Assembly (NCBI GenBank): GCA_963729215.1
Contig: CAVSND010000020.1
Coordinates: 62,001 to 126,000, forward strand
DNA: 64,000 nucleotides
Source of the DNA: CAVQJU01 sp963729215
GTDB taxonomy: Bacteria > Acidobacteriota > Vicinamibacteria > Vicinamibacterales > CAVVIG01
Direction: 5' to 3'
The notes beneath the pieces are model-generated. The model saw only the letters and a list, made by a program, of their open reading frames with translations, was not told the DNA's origin and searched no databases. Numbering within the stretch: the first letter of the stretch is position 1; every line of letters starts with the position of its first letter. A program made the translations under genes and the position numbers. Positions 26,976 through 36,002 of this stretch are shown piece after piece.

Positions 26976-28323
26976 GCACCACGAGGCCGACGGAGAAGTA
27001 GATCACCAGGCCCGTCACGTCCACCAGCGTGGCGACAAACGGCGCCGACGAAGTCGCGGGATCGAATCCCAGCTTTCTGAGGATCAGCGGCAGCATCGAA
27101 CCGACCAGCGTGCCCCACAGGACGATCGCCACGAGCGCGAGGCCGACGGTCGCGGCGACCAGCGCCCAGTGCGGGCCGTAAATCGTCGAGAACATCGACC
27201 ACAGGCTGATTCGCAGGAACCCGATCGCGCCGAGGATGAGGCCCAACAGGAGCCCCGACACCGCTTCGCGACGGACGACGCGCCACCAGTCCTTGATCCG
27301 CAGTTCGCCGACCGCCATGGCGCGGATGACGAGCGTTGACGCCTGCGACCCCGAGTTGCCGCCGCTCGAGATGATGAGCGGCACGAACAGCGCCAGCACG
27401 ACGGCGCGGGCGATTTCACGCTCGAAGAATCCCATGGCTGTCGCCGTCAGCATCTCGCCGAGGAACAGGACAATCAGCCAGCCCGCGCGTTTCTTCACCA
27501 TGCGGCCCAGCGCGATCTCCATGTAGGGCTCGTCGAGCGCTTCGGATCCGCCCACTCGCTGCATCTGCCGCGTGGCGCTTCGCTCGGCCACATCCAGCGC
27601 ATCGTCCACGGTGACAATGCCGATCAGGATGCCCTGCGTGTCGGTGACCGGGAGCGCCGTGCGATCCTCGCGCCTGAAGACCTCGACGGCATCCTCCTGG
27701 GCCTCGGTGGCCTTGAGCGCGACGAACCGGCGATCCATCAGGTCCGACACGTGGCGCGTGAGCGGGACGACGAGGAATTCGCGCATGCGGATGTCGTCGA
27801 TGAGTAAGCCGGCCTCGTCCACGACGTAGATGACGTTCAGCGTCTCGCTGTCCTGTCCGTGCGTGCGGACGAAGTCCATCACCTGCTGCACGGTCCAGTG
27901 CTCGCGGACCGCGATGTAGTGCGGCGTCATCAGCCGGCCAATCGTGCCGGGCGCGTAGCCGAGCAGCGTCACCGCTTCGGCCCGTTCCACCGGCGTCAAC
28001 AGCGACAGCAGGTGCTTCGTGACGTTGGCCGGCAATTCGCCGAACAGCAGGGTGCGGTCGTCCGGCGACATGTGGTTGAGGACGGCGGCGATGTCGTCAT
28101 GCCCCATGGTCTTCACGAGGGCTTCCTGGACCGGGGCCGGAAAGTACTCGAATACGTCGGACGCGAACCGCCGCGGCAGCAGACGGAACGCAATGACGCG
28201 GTCGTTGGGTTCGAGGCTCGACAGTGCGTCCGCAACTTCCCGGGGCCGCAAGCCCGTCAGGCTCTCGCGAAGGCTCGCGAGATCTCCGGACTTGATCGAA
28301 GTCTGCACATCTGATGCGATCAT
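26956..28323 (-). CDS. mgtE: MgtE-type magnesium transporter
   Basis: The start at 28323 gives 'MIASDVQTSIKSGDLASLRE'. The N-terminal superhelical MgtE_N domain ('VQEALVKTMGHDDIAAVLNH', 'MSPDDRTLLFGELPANVTKH') is followed by two CBS domains ('TIGRLMTPHYIAVREHWTVQ', 'ALPVTDTQGILIGIVTVDDA') and five membrane helices with the pore motif 'PLIISSGGNSGSQASTLVIR'. MgtE is a gated Mg2+ channel whose cytosolic N and CBS domains close it when Mg2+ is high. 455 residues, the normal length. Confidence 0.92.
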   Translation of the reverse strand: MIASDVQTSIKSGDLASLRESLTGLRPREVADALSSLEPNDRVIAFRLLPRRFASDVFEYFPAPVQEALVKTMGHDDIAAVLNHMSPDDRTLLFGELPANVTKHLLSLLTPVERAEAVTLLGYAPGTIGRLMTPHYIAVREHWTVQQVMDFVRTHGQDSETLNVIYVVDEAGLLIDDIRMREFLVVPLTRHVSDLMDRRFVALKATEAQEDAVEVFRREDRTALPVTDTQGILIGIVTVDDALDVAERSATRQMQRVGGSEALDEPYMEIALGRMVKKRAGWLIVLFLGEMLTATAMGFFEREIARAVVLALFVPLIISSGGNSGSQASTLVIRAMAVGELRIKDWWRVVRREAVSGLLLGLILGAIGFLRISLWSMFSTIYGPHWALVAATVGLALVAIVLWGTLVGSMLPLILRKLGFDPATSSAPFVATLVDVTGLVIYFSVGLVVLRGTLL

Positions 28324-28365
28324 CGGAGCATTATCGTGCACACGGACCCATTTCCCGGCCGAGCC

Positions 28366-28935
28366 ATGATCCTTTCGCGGGCCATCCTCACCACGCCCAT
28401 CGGCGACATGCTCGCGCTCGATTCCGGCGACGGTCTCTGTGCGCTCGAATTCACCGGTCCCGAGAAACGGCTGGTCGGACTGGAGGCGCGGCTCCGGCGG
28501 TGGTTTCCGCCGCACGAGATCGAAGATCGCGACACGGCCACAATCCTCCAGGCCCGGGCGTGGCTCGATGCGTACTTCAGAGGCGAGAGCGCCGACATCA
28601 CGGGACTTCCGCTCGACATGCGAGGCGCGCGCTTCGAGAAACGCGTGTGGGAGGCGCTGAGGCGCATTCCGCCGGGAGAGACGACGAGCTACGGCGCGAT
28701 CGCGAAGGCGCTCGGCTCGGCCGGCGCGTCTCGCGCCGTCGGCGCGGCCAACGGCGCCAACCCGATCGCGATCGTGGTGCCTTGCCATCGCGTCATCGGG
28801 TCGTCTGGAGCACTGACCGGGTACGGCGGCGGCCTCGAGCGAAAGACGTGGCTGCTCGAGCACGAACGCCGTTGGGCGCCTGAGGACCAGCCGGGAACTG
28901 AGGGCGGGCGGAGCGGGCGATTGCCCTTCGATTGA
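28366..28935 (+). CDS. ogt: Methylated-DNA--protein-cysteine S-methyltransferase
   Basis: The active-site 'AIVVPCHRVIGSSGALTGYG' contains the PCHRV cysteine acceptor. 'FEKRVWEALRRIPPGETTSY' with 'GAIAKALGSAGASRAVGAAN' is the DNA-binding helix-turn-helix and arginine finger. The N-terminal ribonuclease H-like part is 'AILTTPIGDMLALDSGDGLC'. It removes alkyl groups from O6-guanine in suicide fashion. ATG 28366 is taken; a GTG at 28336 would add ten residues. The C-terminal 'GTEGGRSGRLPFD' is low-complexity. Confidence 0.92.
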   Translation: MILSRAILTTPIGDMLALDSGDGLCALEFTGPEKRLVGLEARLRRWFPPHEIEDRDTATILQARAWLDAYFRGESADITGLPLDMRGARFEKRVWEALRRIPPGETTSYGAIAKALGSAGASRAVGAANGANPIAIVVPCHRVIGSSGALTGYGGGLERKTWLLEHERRWAPEDQPGTEGGRSGRLPFD

Positions 28936-29049
28936 GAAACGCCCCACGAGCGAGAAGTTCGCGGGCGCGCCGGCGATGATGGCGTTCGAGTTCGCCTCGT
29001 CCAATCCGGTCTCCGAATGTCACGATGCCGCCGCGGACAGCCTCCAAAC

Positions 29050-29108
29050 GTTGTGGACCCGTGGACCCGTGGACCCGTGAACCTCTTGAACCTTCGAACC
29101 CCTTGAGA
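29050..29108. repeat. Short-period array: GTGGACCC units and GAACCTCTT units
   Basis: Three GTGGACCC units (8-bp period) are followed by GTGAACCTCTTGAACC-type units (9-bp period). It ends two bases before the MFS stop codon at 29110. It belongs to the GAACCTCTC array family of the window. Confidence 0.75.
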
Positions 29109-29109
29109 C

Positions 29110-30367
29110 TCAGAGTTCTTCCAGCGGTTTCACGCGGACGAACGCCCGATAGAGCAGCAGGTCGTACACGATCTTGAGGCTTCCCGCGATCAGGAACGGC
29201 AGGTTGATGAGCGCCGGGCTGGCGAACATCACGCCGACGAACAGGGGGCTGATGGATGCGCCGACCGTGCGCGCCACGCCGGTGATGCCGGCCGCCGCCG
29301 ATCGCTCGTCGGCGCTGACGACGGCCATCAGGTACGACTGGCGCGTGGGCACGTCCATCTGGCTGATGCTGAAGCGCACCAGAAGAACAAACGTCGCGAG
29401 CGGGAGCGTCGGCATCAGCGGCACGAGGATCAGGAGGATGTTAGACGGCAGGTGCGTGCCGACCATCGTCCTGATCAGGCCGAAGCGGGCCGCCAGCCGC
29501 GACGCCAGCAGCGCCGAGATCCCCGCCAGGATGTTCGCCCAGAAGAAAATGGCCCCGAGCGTCGCCGGGTTGACGCCGAAACGCAGGTAGAACCAGTACG
29601 CCGCGAAGCTCTGAATCACGAAACCGCCGGCGAACGAGTCGAGCGCGAAGAGCGCGGACAGCCTCAGCACGACGTCCCGCGATCGACCCAGGCCGGACAG
29701 GTTCTCGAATGTCGATCGGTTCGCCTGCGGCTCGCCACGCGCCGCCGACTCGGCCGCGGGGGATAGCCGCGTGAACAGCGCGGCGAGCACGATGCCCAGC
29801 CCCGCATACGCGATGACGATCGTCCGGTAGCTGTCGATGGTCGCCAGGCGGCTCGTTGTCTGGAGCCAGCGTGTGAGGGTGCCTGCCACCAGCGCGCCGA
29901 TCGCCGTCGCGACCGATCCCGCGAGCGTGTACCACGCGAACACCTCGGTCCTCGTCTGCGGAGCGACGACGGACGAAAGCGCCGCTTGCTCGACCGAGAG
30001 GAACGGCCCGACCTCGTTGCCGCTCGGGCTGATGACGCCGATTGTGCCCGCGAGGAGGAGCAGCCAGAAAGCCTGGGCGGAGGCGAAGACGGCGCCCGCC
30101 ACGGTCATGAGCAGCGCGCCGACGACCAGGACGCGGGAACGCCCGAGTGCGATCCGCGCGCGTCGTCAAATACAGCGACACCAGCGTGTCGCCGGCGAGC
30201 GTGAGCGTCAGGAGCGTGCCGATGCGGGGCTCGCTCAGGCCCACGCCGACCAGGTAGAACACCAGGATGACGGAGAGCGACCCGTACGCGAACAACCGGA
30301 TGAACCGGGTGCCAAAGAGCAGCCAGCCGTCGCGCGTCAACTGCCGAAGCGCGGCTGGAATGATCAC
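29110..30367 (-). CDS. MFS transporter, frameshifted
   Basis: A GTG start at 30367 overlaps the aldo/keto reductase stop by GTGA. The N-terminal part 'FIRLFAYGSLSVILVFYLVG' with 'GVGLSEPRIGTLLTLTLAGD' is in one frame; from about 30160 the rest is in the next frame ('MTVAGAVFASAQAFWLLLLA', 'FWANILAGISALLASRLAAR', 'FSISQMDVPTRQSYLMAVVS'). About twelve membrane segments result, with an MFS-like basic loop near the shift. The segment 'MDVPTRQSYLMAVV' is typical of MFS permeases near the ygaY/ydeR group. Substrate unknown. Confidence 0.82.
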
Positions 30368-31389
30368 GTGGGCGGCGGGTTGCGATCGATCACCTGCCGC
30401 TGGTGCCAGTAGGGATACGGCAACGGCCTGGCGCTCGCGGCCTCGAGCGTTGCGAGGTGATCCGCCGTGAGGGACCACCCGACGGCTCCGAGATTCTGGC
30501 GCAGCTGTTCCTCGTTACGCGCGCCGACAATCACCGACGAAACCGTCGGACGCGTCGTCAGCCAGTTGAGCGCGATCTGCGGGACGGTCCTGCCCGTGTC
30601 CTTCGCCACGGCATCGAGGGCGTCCACGACGCGATAAAGATCTTCGTCGGCGACCTGCGGGCCGAACGCCGCCGTTTTCGGAAGACGGCTGACCGCCGGC
30701 GGCGGCTGGTCGCGGCGAATCTTTCCGGTGAGGCGCCCCCAGCCGAGCGGGCTCCAGACCAGCGTGCCCACGCCCTGATCGTGGCCGAGCGGCATCAGCT
30801 CCCACTCGAAGTCGCGCCCGACGAGCGAGTAGTACGCCTGATGCGCGATGTAGCGCGCCCATCCCCTCCGATCCGACGCCGCAAGCGACTTCATCAGGTG
30901 CCAGCCCGAGAAGTTCGAGCAGCCGATGTAGCGGACCTTGCCGCTGCGGACGAGCGTGTCGAGCGTGCTCAGGGTTTCTTCGACGGGCGACAGCGCGTCG
31001 AACCCGTGCATCTGGTAGATGTCGATGTAGTCGGTGCCGAGGCGGCGCAGGCTGCCTTCGCACGCGTTGATCAGGTGATGGCGCGAGTTGCCGAGATCGT
31101 TCGCGCCGGGCCCCGAGCGAAAGGAGCCCTTGGTCGCGATGATCACGTCGGATCGCCGTCCGGCGATCGCCTTGCCGAGCACCTCTTCAGAGCGTCCGCC
31201 CGAATAGACGTCAGCCGTGTCGAACATGTTGACGCCGGCGTCGAGGCAGATGTCCACGAGGCGCGTCGCTTCCTTGACGTCGGTGGCGCCCCACGCGTTG
31301 AAGAATTCGCTGCCGCCGCCGAAGGTGCCCGTGCCGAAACTGAGGACGGGCACCTTGAAACCCGAGTCGCCGAGCCGCCGGAACTCCAT
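30364..31389 (-). CDS. Aldo/keto reductase
   Basis: The start at 31389 gives 'MEFRRLGDSGFKVPVLSFGT'. The catalytic tetrad region is seen as 'NMFDTADVYSGGRSEEVLGK' (Asp, Tyr), 'VIIATKGSFRSGPGAND' (Lys) and 'DYIDIYQMHGFDALSPVEET' (His). The NADPH-binding part is 'SVIVGARNEEQLRQNLGAVG'. 341 residues, the usual length of AKR family members of the YajO/Gfo-like perakine group. It is translationally coupled to the MFS gene downstream. Confidence 0.9.
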   Translation of the reverse strand: MEFRRLGDSGFKVPVLSFGTGTFGGGSEFFNAWGATDVKEATRLVDICLDAGVNMFDTADVYSGGRSEEVLGKAIAGRRSDVIIATKGSFRSGPGANDLGNSRHHLINACEGSLRRLGTDYIDIYQMHGFDALSPVEETLSTLDTLVRSGKVRYIGCSNFSGWHLMKSLAASDRRGWARYIAHQAYYSLVGRDFEWELMPLGHDQGVGTLVWSPLGWGRLTGKIRRDQPPPAVSRLPKTAAFGPQVADEDLYRVVDALDAVAKDTGRTVPQIALNWLTTRPTVSSVIVGARNEEQLRQNLGAVGWSLTADHLATLEAASARPLPYPYWHQRQVIDRNPPPT

Positions 31390-31454
31390 CGAACCTCCCG
31401 CGCTTCGTCTGCCGTCCCTTAAGTCTACTGTGCGGCCAAGGTACAATCCGCGCC

Positions 31455-32507
31455 ATGCCGATGAAGAAGAGCAGGAGCAAGGCGTCGCCGCAGGCCGAGA
31501 TGCGGAGCCTGATTGCCGGTTACTGGGTATCACGTCTGATTTACGTCGCGGCGAGGCTGAACCTCGCCGACTTGATGAAGGACGGTCCGCGCACCGCCGA
31601 AGACCTGGCCGCGCGCGCCGGGGTGAACGGTCCGGCTCTGTACCGCATGCTGCGCACGCTCTCGAGCTACGGCGTGTTCACAGAGACGAAGGGCCGGCGC
31701 TTCAAGCTCACCACGCTCGGATCGACGCTCCGTTCCGATGCGCCCGCCTCGATGCACGGCTTCGCGCTGTTTCTGATCGGATCGCCGGTCTGGAATGCGT
31801 GGGAAGACCTCGAATTCGCGGTGCGGACCGGGCAGCTGCCGTTCGATCGCCTCTACGGCAAGCCCTTTTACGGATACCTCAACGAGCATCCCGACAACCT
31901 CAAGATTTTTGGCGAGGCGATGACAAGCCTCTCCGGAACCGAGAATCCCGAATTCGTCGCGGCATTTCAGAAGGTCTACAAACCCGCCCGCATGCGGACG
32001 GTGATCGATGTCGGCGGCGGCTTCGGCAGCCTGCTCGCGCTGATCCTGAAAAAGAACGCCAGGCTGAAGGGCGTCTTGTTCGATCTGCCGTCCGTCATCG
32101 AGCGAACCCGCGAGGATCGCCACTTGACCGCAGCGGGGATTGCCGAGCGATGCTCGTTCGCCGGCGGCGACATGTTCGAATCGGTGCCGCGCGGCGGCGA
32201 CGCCTACGTCATGAAGTACATCCTTCACAACTGGGACGATGAGCACTGCGTGAAGCTGCTCACGAATTGCCGCGAGGCGATGAACGCAGGCGGCCGCATC
32301 CTGGTGGCCGACTCGGTCGTTCCTCCGGCTGAAAAACCCGATTGGGGAAAGCTCCTGGACATCCAGATGATGGTCGTGGTGCCCGGGAAAGAACGGACGA
32401 AGGAGGAATTCGCGGCGCTGTTCAAACGCGCGGGGCTCAAGCTGACGCGCATCATCCCGACCAAGTGCCCGCTGAGCCTCATCGAGGGCGTGGCCGCCCG
32501 TGCGTAG
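31455..32507 (+). CDS. O-methyltransferase, plant COMT/acetylserotonin-methyltransferase type
   Basis: An N-terminal dimerisation winged-helix ('AARLNLADLMKDGPRTAEDL', 'YRMLRTLSSYGVFTETKGRR') is followed by the Rossmann methyltransferase domain: the SAM loop 'RTVIDVGGGFGSLLALILKK', 'GVLFDLPSVIERTRE', 'AYVMKYILHNWDDEHCVKLL' with the catalytic His, and 'RILVADSVVPPAEKPDWGKL'. This is the PF00891 family of small-molecule O-methyltransferases. The acceptor is unknown. The stop overlaps the start of the next gene. Confidence 0.9.
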   Translation: MPMKKSRSKASPQAEMRSLIAGYWVSRLIYVAARLNLADLMKDGPRTAEDLAARAGVNGPALYRMLRTLSSYGVFTETKGRRFKLTTLGSTLRSDAPASMHGFALFLIGSPVWNAWEDLEFAVRTGQLPFDRLYGKPFYGYLNEHPDNLKIFGEAMTSLSGTENPEFVAAFQKVYKPARMRTVIDVGGGFGSLLALILKKNARLKGVLFDLPSVIERTREDRHLTAAGIAERCSFAGGDMFESVPRGGDAYVMKYILHNWDDEHCVKLLTNCREAMNAGGRILVADSVVPPAEKPDWGKLLDIQMMVVVPGKERTKEEFAALFKRAGLKLTRIIPTKCPLSLIEGVAARA

Positions 32508-32930
32508 TGGCTGAGCAGTCGGCGCTGTGTCTCGCCTGCGGGCTGTGCTGCACCGGCGCCTTGCACGGGGCGGTCGAGGTGAAGGCGCAGGACGTCGCCG
32601 TGGTCCGATCGCTCGGTCTGACAGTCGAGCCCGTCGAGGATCCGGCCGGCGAGCACAGTTTCCGCCAGCCGTGTCCGCTCTACCTCGATAATCGCTGCAG
32701 CGTGCACGGACGGCATCCGCCGAGCTGTCAGGAGTACCAATGCGCGCTTCTCAAGAAGCTTGCGGCCGGCGGCGTCGACGCTCGGCGCTGCGCTCGCCGT
32801 CGTACACGAGGCGAAATCGCTGATCGCCGAGCGCGCCGCGCTTCCCAAGGCTCAGCGCGGCCGCCCCGACGCGCTTCTTTGTGCCGCCGCACTCGACGTG
32901 CTGCTCACGAGACATTTCCGAGAGCCGTAG
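32507..32930 (+). CDS. YkgJ-type cysteine-cluster protein, frameshifted
   Basis: A GTG at 32507 overlaps the methyltransferase stop codon by one base. The cysteine-rich core 'ALCLACGLCCTGALHGAVEV', 'RQPCPLYLDNRCSVHGRHPP' and 'SCQEYQCALLKKLAAGG' matches the CxxCxxCC...C...C...C pattern of the YkgJ/FliB zinc- or iron-chelating family. Near 32780 the frame changes to 'LGAALAVVHEAKSLIAERAA' and 'RPDALLCAAALDVLLTRHFR'. The TAG stop of the repaired frame lies inside the GTAG of a REP-like palindrome. Confidence 0.75.
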
Positions 32931-32980
32931 CGGCCGGCTTCAGCCGGCCGGCGAACGTCCGCCTGAAGGCGGACGCTACG
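32926..32980. repeat. Paired REP-like (BIME-like) palindrome
   Basis: CGTAGCG, hairpin GCCGGC-TTCA-GCCGGC, spacer, hairpin TCCGCC-TGAA-GGCGGA, CGCTACG. The two stems differ from each other and from other copies but remain self-complementary. The first GTAG gives the stop codon of the YkgJ-type gene. Confidence 0.8.
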
Positions 32981-33007
32981 ATTGGCTGAGGTGATACCAT
33001 CCGCCGC

Positions 33008-34120
33008 ATGAAGCTGAGCCGGCGCTCGTTTCTCCGGGCTTCCGCGGCAGGCGGGGGTCTTTTCTTCTGCCCGTGCGGCATGTCCACCGCGCATGCGTTG
33101 CTGGCGGCTCAGGCGCCGGCGCGCCGCCAGATCATGGTCGGAGGCCAGCGCGTCCGCACCATCGACACGCACGCACACGTGTTCGTGAGCGAGGCGTGGC
33201 CGCTGGTGAAGGACCTGCCGCAAGTGGACCGCGCCATGGCCAATCTGGGCGCGAGCGCCATGGCGCTCGACGCGGCGACGATGGATCGACGGTTCCGCGA
33301 GATGGATCGCCAGGGGATCGACGTGCACGTCATCAGCGTGCACCCGAGCCAGTTCCTGTATTTTACGGAACCGGATCTGGGCGCGCGCATCGTGAAGATG
33401 CAGAACGAGAAGATCGCCGAGCTCGTGGCGGCCCATCGCGATCGATTCGTCGGATTCGGCAACGTCTCGTTGCAGCAGCCCGATCTCGCCGTCGAACAGC
33501 TCGATTACGCGGTCAAGACCCTCGATCTCCGCGGCTTCATCGTCGGGGCCAACGTCAACGGCACTGAACTGGCGAACCCGAAGCTCGATCCGTTCTGGAA
33601 AAAGGTCGAGGAACTGCAGACGGTCGTCATGATTCACCCGCAGGGTTTTGATGATGCGGGGAAGCGGCTCGAAGGGGCGGGAGCGCTCGGCAACAACATC
33701 GGGTTTCCGCTCGATACGACGATTGCGCTCGCGCACCTGATCTTCGAAGGCGTGCTCGACCGGTTCGCCGGGGTGAAAGTCATCGGCGCGCACGGAGGCG
33801 GGTTCCTCGCGAGCTACATCGGGCGCTTCGACAACTGCAACACGCTCCAGGCGCCGTGTCAGCGGATGAAGCGGAAGCCCAGCGAGTACTTGCGCGGCCC
33901 GCAGCTCTACTTCGATTCGCTCGTGTACAGCCCGCAGAACGTCCGGCACCTCGTGACGACCGCTGGCGCCAGCCAGGTGGTGATCGGCACCGACTTCGGA
34001 TTTCCGATCGCGAGCAGCACGCCGGTTGACACGATTCTCCAGACGCCGGGGCTGACTGCCGCCGAGCAGATCGCGATTCTGGGAGGGAACGCGGCTCGGC
34101 TGTTGAAACTGAAAACGTAA
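33008..34120 (+). CDS. Tat-exported amidohydrolase (ACMSD-like decarboxylase/hydrolase family)
   Basis: Start 33008 has a twin-arginine signal 'MKLSRRSFLRASAAGGGLFF'. The metal motif HxH appears in 'RTIDTHAHVFVSEAWPLVKD', the third ligand in 'ELQTVVMIHPQGFDDAG', the next in 'VKVIGAHGGGFLASYIGRFD' and the Asp in 'SQVVIGTDFGFPIAS'. This order matches PF04909 enzymes such as aminocarboxymuconate-semialdehyde decarboxylase. 370 residues, intact. The substrate is not evident. The coding end 'LLKLKT' is written by the beginning of an AAAACGTAAA array. Confidence 0.85.
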   Translation: MKLSRRSFLRASAAGGGLFFCPCGMSTAHALLAAQAPARRQIMVGGQRVRTIDTHAHVFVSEAWPLVKDLPQVDRAMANLGASAMALDAATMDRRFREMDRQGIDVHVISVHPSQFLYFTEPDLGARIVKMQNEKIAELVAAHRDRFVGFGNVSLQQPDLAVEQLDYAVKTLDLRGFIVGANVNGTELANPKLDPFWKKVEELQTVVMIHPQGFDDAGKRLEGAGALGNNIGFPLDTTIALAHLIFEGVLDRFAGVKVIGAHGGGFLASYIGRFDNCNTLQAPCQRMKRKPSEYLRGPQLYFDSLVYSPQNVRHLVTTAGASQVVIGTDFGFPIASSTPVDTILQTPGLTAAEQIAILGGNAARLLKLKT

Positions 34121-34250
34121 AGCGTAAAACGGACAACGAGCCACGAGCAGCAAGCCACGGACAACGTCGACTGAAACGAGAAACGCGGGACGAAGATGCG
34201 ATCTTCGCCCCGCGTTCTGCTTTCTGCGTTTTACGTTTACGTTTAGTTCG
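34113..34250. repeat. Mirror-image array of AAAACGT units around a hairpin
   Basis: The left arm AAAACGTAAAGCGTAAAACG and the right arm GCGTTTTACGTTTACGTTTA are inverted. In the centre a hairpin spans 34182-34216 (AACGCGGG and CGAAGAT pair with ATCTTCG and CCCGCGTT). It lies between two convergent genes, reaches into both stop codons and may also serve as bidirectional terminator. Confidence 0.75.
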
Positions 34251-34718
34251 CGCAAGTTCCATACACCGACCGTGCGGTGTTCGCCTTGAACTCGCGCGGC
34301 GTGCCCGGCTGCGCCCATCGTGCCTTCAACCTGCGTTCGACCACCGCGCCACGGTCCCATGTCGAGGCCCGTGATTTTCAGATCGATGGGCGGTGGCGGT
34401 GGCGGCGGAGGTGGCGGAGGCGGCGGGGGCGCTGGTGGCAGGGGCGCGGCGCCTCCGGCCGGGGCGCCGCCAGGGGCGCCGGCACCGCGGCCACGCTCCG
34501 CCGCCGGCACCGCGGCCGCCGCCGCCGCGTCCAGCCGGTGCGGCCACCGGCGGGGGAATCACCACGCCCGCGAGAATCCACGGGCTCTGCGTCGTTCCTT
34601 CTCCCTTGACGCAGCCGATCACGGTCTGCACCTGGGGCGCTGTCGCCTGGCCTTGTGCGACCACAACCGCCGTGGTCGCGCAGACGAGGGCGACCCCGCC
34701 GAGCACTGCAAGCTTCAT
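34243..34718 (-). CDS. Small secreted protein with long proline tract, frameshifted
   Basis: The start at 34718 gives a signal peptide 'MKLAVLGGVALVCATTAVVV'. Next 'VQTVIGCVKGEGTTQSPWIL' resembles a short secreted beta-domain common in Vicinamibacteria. A Gly/Arg-rich part runs into a tract of about fourteen prolines, then 'IDLKITGLDMGPWRGGRTQV' and 'TPREFKANTARSVYGTCAN'. At least two frame changes are needed (about 34500 and 34297). The GC-rich repeats make assembly errors likely. Function unknown. Confidence 0.6.
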
Positions 34719-34890
34719 CGTTGTTCTCCTTCTCCCGTTGTTCACCACAATCACCTGCCTGCTTCAGTCACGCCCGGGTCCGCGACCGGTCCGGCCGGCG
34801 GCTTGGCAGGTGTAAGTATAGGCGTGGAAACGTTAGATCAAACCGCCCTTGAAAAACAATCGGCGGCCGTAGTGCTATCGTTGCCGGCCG

Positions 34891-35370
34891 ATGGCGTTTC
34901 TGGCGTGGTTGAGCGGCAGTCCGGTCGGCGAATGGGTCAGCGGATCGACCTGGGCCTATCCCGGCCTGTTGTTCGTGCACACGCTGGGTCTTGGCGTCCT
35001 CGTGGGATTGAATTCCGCCGTTGGCCTGCGGCTGCTCGGGTTCGCGCCGAGCGTTCCGGTGGCCGACATGGAGCCGCTGTTTCAGTACATGTGGATGGGG
35101 TTCTGGGTGAACGCCGTGTCGGGCTCGGTCCTCTTCATCGCTGACGCGCCCAAGAAAGCCGCCAATCCGTCCTTCATCATCAAGCTCGTGCTGATCGCGC
35201 TGGCCGTCTGGGTCATGCGCGCGCTCAAGCGGCACGCGTTTCCCCAGTCCGGGAGCTCGAACACCTTCGTCAGCCGCCGCGTCAGGCTGCTCGCGGCCGC
35301 CTCGCTGGCTCTGTGGGGAGGAGCGATCACGGCCGGCCGGCTCATGGCCTATACGGCGGCGCTCAAGTGA
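34891..35370 (+). CDS. Four-helix integral membrane protein (DUF6644-like)
   Basis: ATG 34891. Four hydrophobic helices: 'YPGLLFVHTLGLGVLVGLNS', 'WMGFWVNAVSGSVLFIAD', 'PSFIIKLVLIALAVWVMRAL' and 'LLAAASLALWGGAITAGRLM'. The paired 'H-T' in helix 1 and the 'GR' at the end are shared with the next gene, so the two are paralogues. Cytochrome-b-like or DUF2214-like proteins have this build; no firm heme ligand set can be claimed. GTGA overlap with the next gene. Confidence 0.7.
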   Translation: MAFLAWLSGSPVGEWVSGSTWAYPGLLFVHTLGLGVLVGLNSAVGLRLLGFAPSVPVADMEPLFQYMWMGFWVNAVSGSVLFIADAPKKAANPSFIIKLVLIALAVWVMRALKRHAFPQSGSSNTFVSRRVRLLAAASLALWGGAITAGRLMAYTAALK

Positions 35371-35861
35371 TCACGTCGTTCGCCGTGTGGCTCGAAGCCA
35401 CGTCCGTCTCCCGCGCCGTCACGCATTACTCGTGGATCTGGCCGGCGTGCGAGACGCTGCACTTCATGGGCCTCGCGCTGCTCATCGGCAACGTCGGCGT
35501 GCTCGACCTGCGCCTGCTCGGCGCGGTGAAGCGCCTGCCCGTGGCGCCGCTCAACCGGCTCATCCGCTGGGGAGTGCTCGGTTTCGTCATCAACCTCCTC
35601 ACCGGCCTCGTTTTCTTCGTAGGCGCCCCGACGCAGTACGTGAACAACATCGCGTTCGCGTTCAAGCTGCTCTTCATGGCGCTGGCGGCCGTGAACCTGC
35701 TGGTGTTCTATCTGTTCGGCGTCGCCCGCGCCGTCGACGCGCTCGGTCCCGGCGACGACGCGCCGCTGTCGGCCAAGATCATCGCCGCCACGTCCCTGTT
35801 CCTCTGGGTCGGCGTGATGTTCTGGGGGCGCATGTTGCCGTTTATTGGCAATGCGTTTTAA
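35367..35861 (+). CDS. Four-helix integral membrane protein (DUF6644-like), paralogue of the preceding gene
   Basis: The GTG at 35367 overlaps the previous stop. The helices are 'YSWIWPACETLHFMGLALLI', 'GVLGFVINLLTGLVFFVGAP', 'FAFKLLFMALAAVNLLVFYL' and 'AATSLFLWVGVMFWGRMLPF'. The arrangement parallels the upstream protein ('WPACETLHFMGL' versus 'YPGLLFVHTLGL'), suggesting a heterodimer from gene duplication. Function unknown. Confidence 0.72.
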   Translation: MITSFAVWLEATSVSRAVTHYSWIWPACETLHFMGLALLIGNVGVLDLRLLGAVKRLPVAPLNRLIRWGVLGFVINLLTGLVFFVGAPTQYVNNIAFAFKLLFMALAAVNLLVFYLFGVARAVDALGPGDDAPLSAKIIAATSLFLWVGVMFWGRMLPFIGNAF

Positions 35862-35867
35862 CAGGGC

Positions 35868-35976
35868 GATCGCGCAAAGGGGCTTGGTGGGATCACGGAA
35901 AGGGCGAGATGGGATCCGCGCAAGGGACGGGACGCGATCGGAAGAGGACGGCATGGGATCGTGCAGGGGGCAGTTG
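35868..35976. repeat. Left array of a ~22-bp GATC-containing repeat
   Basis: GATC occurs at 35868, 35891, 35913, 35936 and 35957, a spacing of 21-23 bases. A typical unit begins GATCACGGAAAGGGCGAGAT. Units are imperfect. The same unit recurs inverted on the other side of the four-helix-bundle gene. Confidence 0.8.
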
Positions 35977-36002
35977 AAACCAGACACCGAGTCCAATTTC
36001 TC

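Noticed and set aside
30403..31422. Long open frame of 339 codons on the plus strand opposite the aldo/keto reductase
   Set aside because: It is antisense to a clear enzyme gene, is rich in Arg/Ala/Asp as expected from the reverse strand of GC-rich DNA, and shows no domain.
32852..34510. 552-codon minus-strand frame with poly-proline start
   Set aside because: Only its first part (34243-34510) belongs to the small secreted protein; the rest is antisense to the amidohydrolase.
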